In this document: positions 5,050-5,507 of the stretch, in pieces
Layout: every line of letters starts with the position of its first letter
Position numbering within the stretch: the first letter of the stretch is position 1
Assembly: GCA_029548025.1 (NCBI GenBank)
Contig: JAKPOE010000075.1
Coordinates: 1-5,507 of the forward strand
Length of the DNA stretch: 5,507 nt
Reading direction: 5' to 3'
Source of the DNA: Spirochaetota bacterium
GTDB lineage: Bacteria > Spirochaetota > UBA4802 > UB4802
The notes under the pieces: generated by a model
What the model saw: the letters and a program-made list of their open reading frames with translations, nothing else
Told to the model about the DNA's origin: nothing
The model's database searches: none
Made by a program: the position numbers and the translations under genes

Positions 5050-5507
5050 ATGTCAATAGCAAAAAAGAAAAATTTTATAATTTTGGTGATAGTTCTTTTA
5101 ATTTTTGTACCCTGCATAATGGGGTATCCGTATAAATTTGACTTTATCACAGTCAATGATATTGTTAAGCAGATAAAAAAGGCATTCTCTGATGTTGATA
5201 GTTATCAGGCAAGCTTTGTTATGATTTCTGACCGTATTGGGAAGCGTCAGACTCAGAGTGGAACAATATGGTATAAATCTCCTCATTACCTGCGTGTTGA
5301 TTTTGATTCTCCCTATGGACAGCGAATCGTATCTGATGGAAAACAGGTATGGATATATATACCTTCATTGAACATTGTTGCAGAACAGGATTTAAACTCG
5401 GGTACACTTTTTTCAGTTGGTACCGGACCTGGTTTAAACAGGCTCTTTTCAAAGTACCATTACCGGTTTGATGGGAAAGAACAGCCTCGTGAGGAAAGTA
5501 ATAATAG
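5050..5507 (+). CDS. lolA: LolA-like outer-membrane lipoprotein carrier protein (3' end missing)
   Basis: The frame from ATG 5050 stays open to the window edge, giving the first 152 residues. AAAGG (5040-5044), 5 bases upstream, supports the start. Residues 1-25 form a signal peptide: basic MSIAKKK, then a hydrophobic core, with likely cleavage after IMG (23-25). Cys22 is not in a good lipobox (FVPC), so a periplasmic rather than lipid-anchored form is expected. The rest follows the LolA fold order: an amphipathic helix with a conserved spacing (VNDIVKQIKKAFSDVDSYQA, 35-54), then strands SFVMIS (55-60), SGTIWYKSPHYLRVDF (70-85) and QRIVSDGKQVWIYIP (91-105). These match the family's 'G-x-hydrophobic-W...P...R...' and 'vSDGk-x-hydrophobic-W' signatures. 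LolA carries lipoproteins from the LolCDE exporter across the periplasm. About one quarter to one third of a usual LolA is still missing. A distinct LolA-like paralogue of unknown cargo is possible. Confidence 0.82.
   Translation, partial: MSIAKKKNFIILVIVLLIFVPCIMGYPYKFDFITVNDIVKQIKKAFSDVDSYQASFVMISDRIGKRQTQSGTIWYKSPHYLRVDFDSPYGQRIVSDGKQVWIYIPSLNIVAEQDLNSGTLFSVGTGPGLNRLFSKYHYRFDGKEQPREESNN

Noticed and set aside
4896..5452. Minus-strand open frames of 62-86 codons across 4896-5452
   Set aside because: They overlap the divergent control region and the LolA-like gene, show low-complexity or shadow composition and lack supporting ribosome sites.
1..5507. tRNA, rRNA, CRISPR array, transposase or attachment site
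   Set aside because: None was seen: no evenly spaced repeats, no transposase-like protein and no recognisable structural RNA.

Overview
This is an AT-rich bacterial window, judged by eye at roughly one third G+C. It carries ordinary housekeeping and accessory genes plus one broken defence gene. The organism is probably a diderm (outer-membrane) bacterium: the window ends in the start of a LolA-like periplasmic lipoprotein carrier, and one other protein looks exported to the periplasm. The AT-rich coding style and the signal peptides ending in Ser-Gln or Gly-Tyr would suit a spirochaete-like lineage, but this is only a guess.

Layout. 1-999 (+) is the 3' part of a hybrid sensor histidine kinase (end of the dimerisation domain, full ATPase domain, C-terminal receiver). 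Its His-containing start lies before the window. 1088-2014 (+) is a diacylglycerol/lipid kinase with its own likely promoter in the short gap before it. 2234-2650 (+) is a DUF1353-like protein. 2651-2881 is non-coding but holds a same-frame lipoprotein-signal-like stretch, a promoter candidate and a 10-bp inverted repeat. 2882-3114 (+) is best read as the frameshifted and truncated N-terminus of a type IIG/ISP-like restriction-methylation enzyme. 3133-4140 (+) is a UDP-glucuronate 4-epimerase, with no clear promoter of its own and probably transcribed through the remnant.

The second part of the window runs the other way. A two-gene minus-strand operon has a 56-residue unknown protein first (4840-4670, strong ribosome binding site). 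It is coupled by an ATGA overlap to a secreted three-repeat TPR protein (4673-4137), whose end overlaps the end of the epimerase gene by 4 bp. A 209-bp divergent control region (4841-5049) with two AT-rich palindromes separates this operon from the LolA-like gene (5050 onward, +), which runs off the window.

The genes do not form one pathway. Lipid kinase, uronic-acid epimerase, LolA and TPR protein all fit cell-envelope upkeep, but that link is inference. The most informative observations are the hidden restriction-enzyme remnant and the small coupled gene, neither of which is obvious from simple open reading frames.
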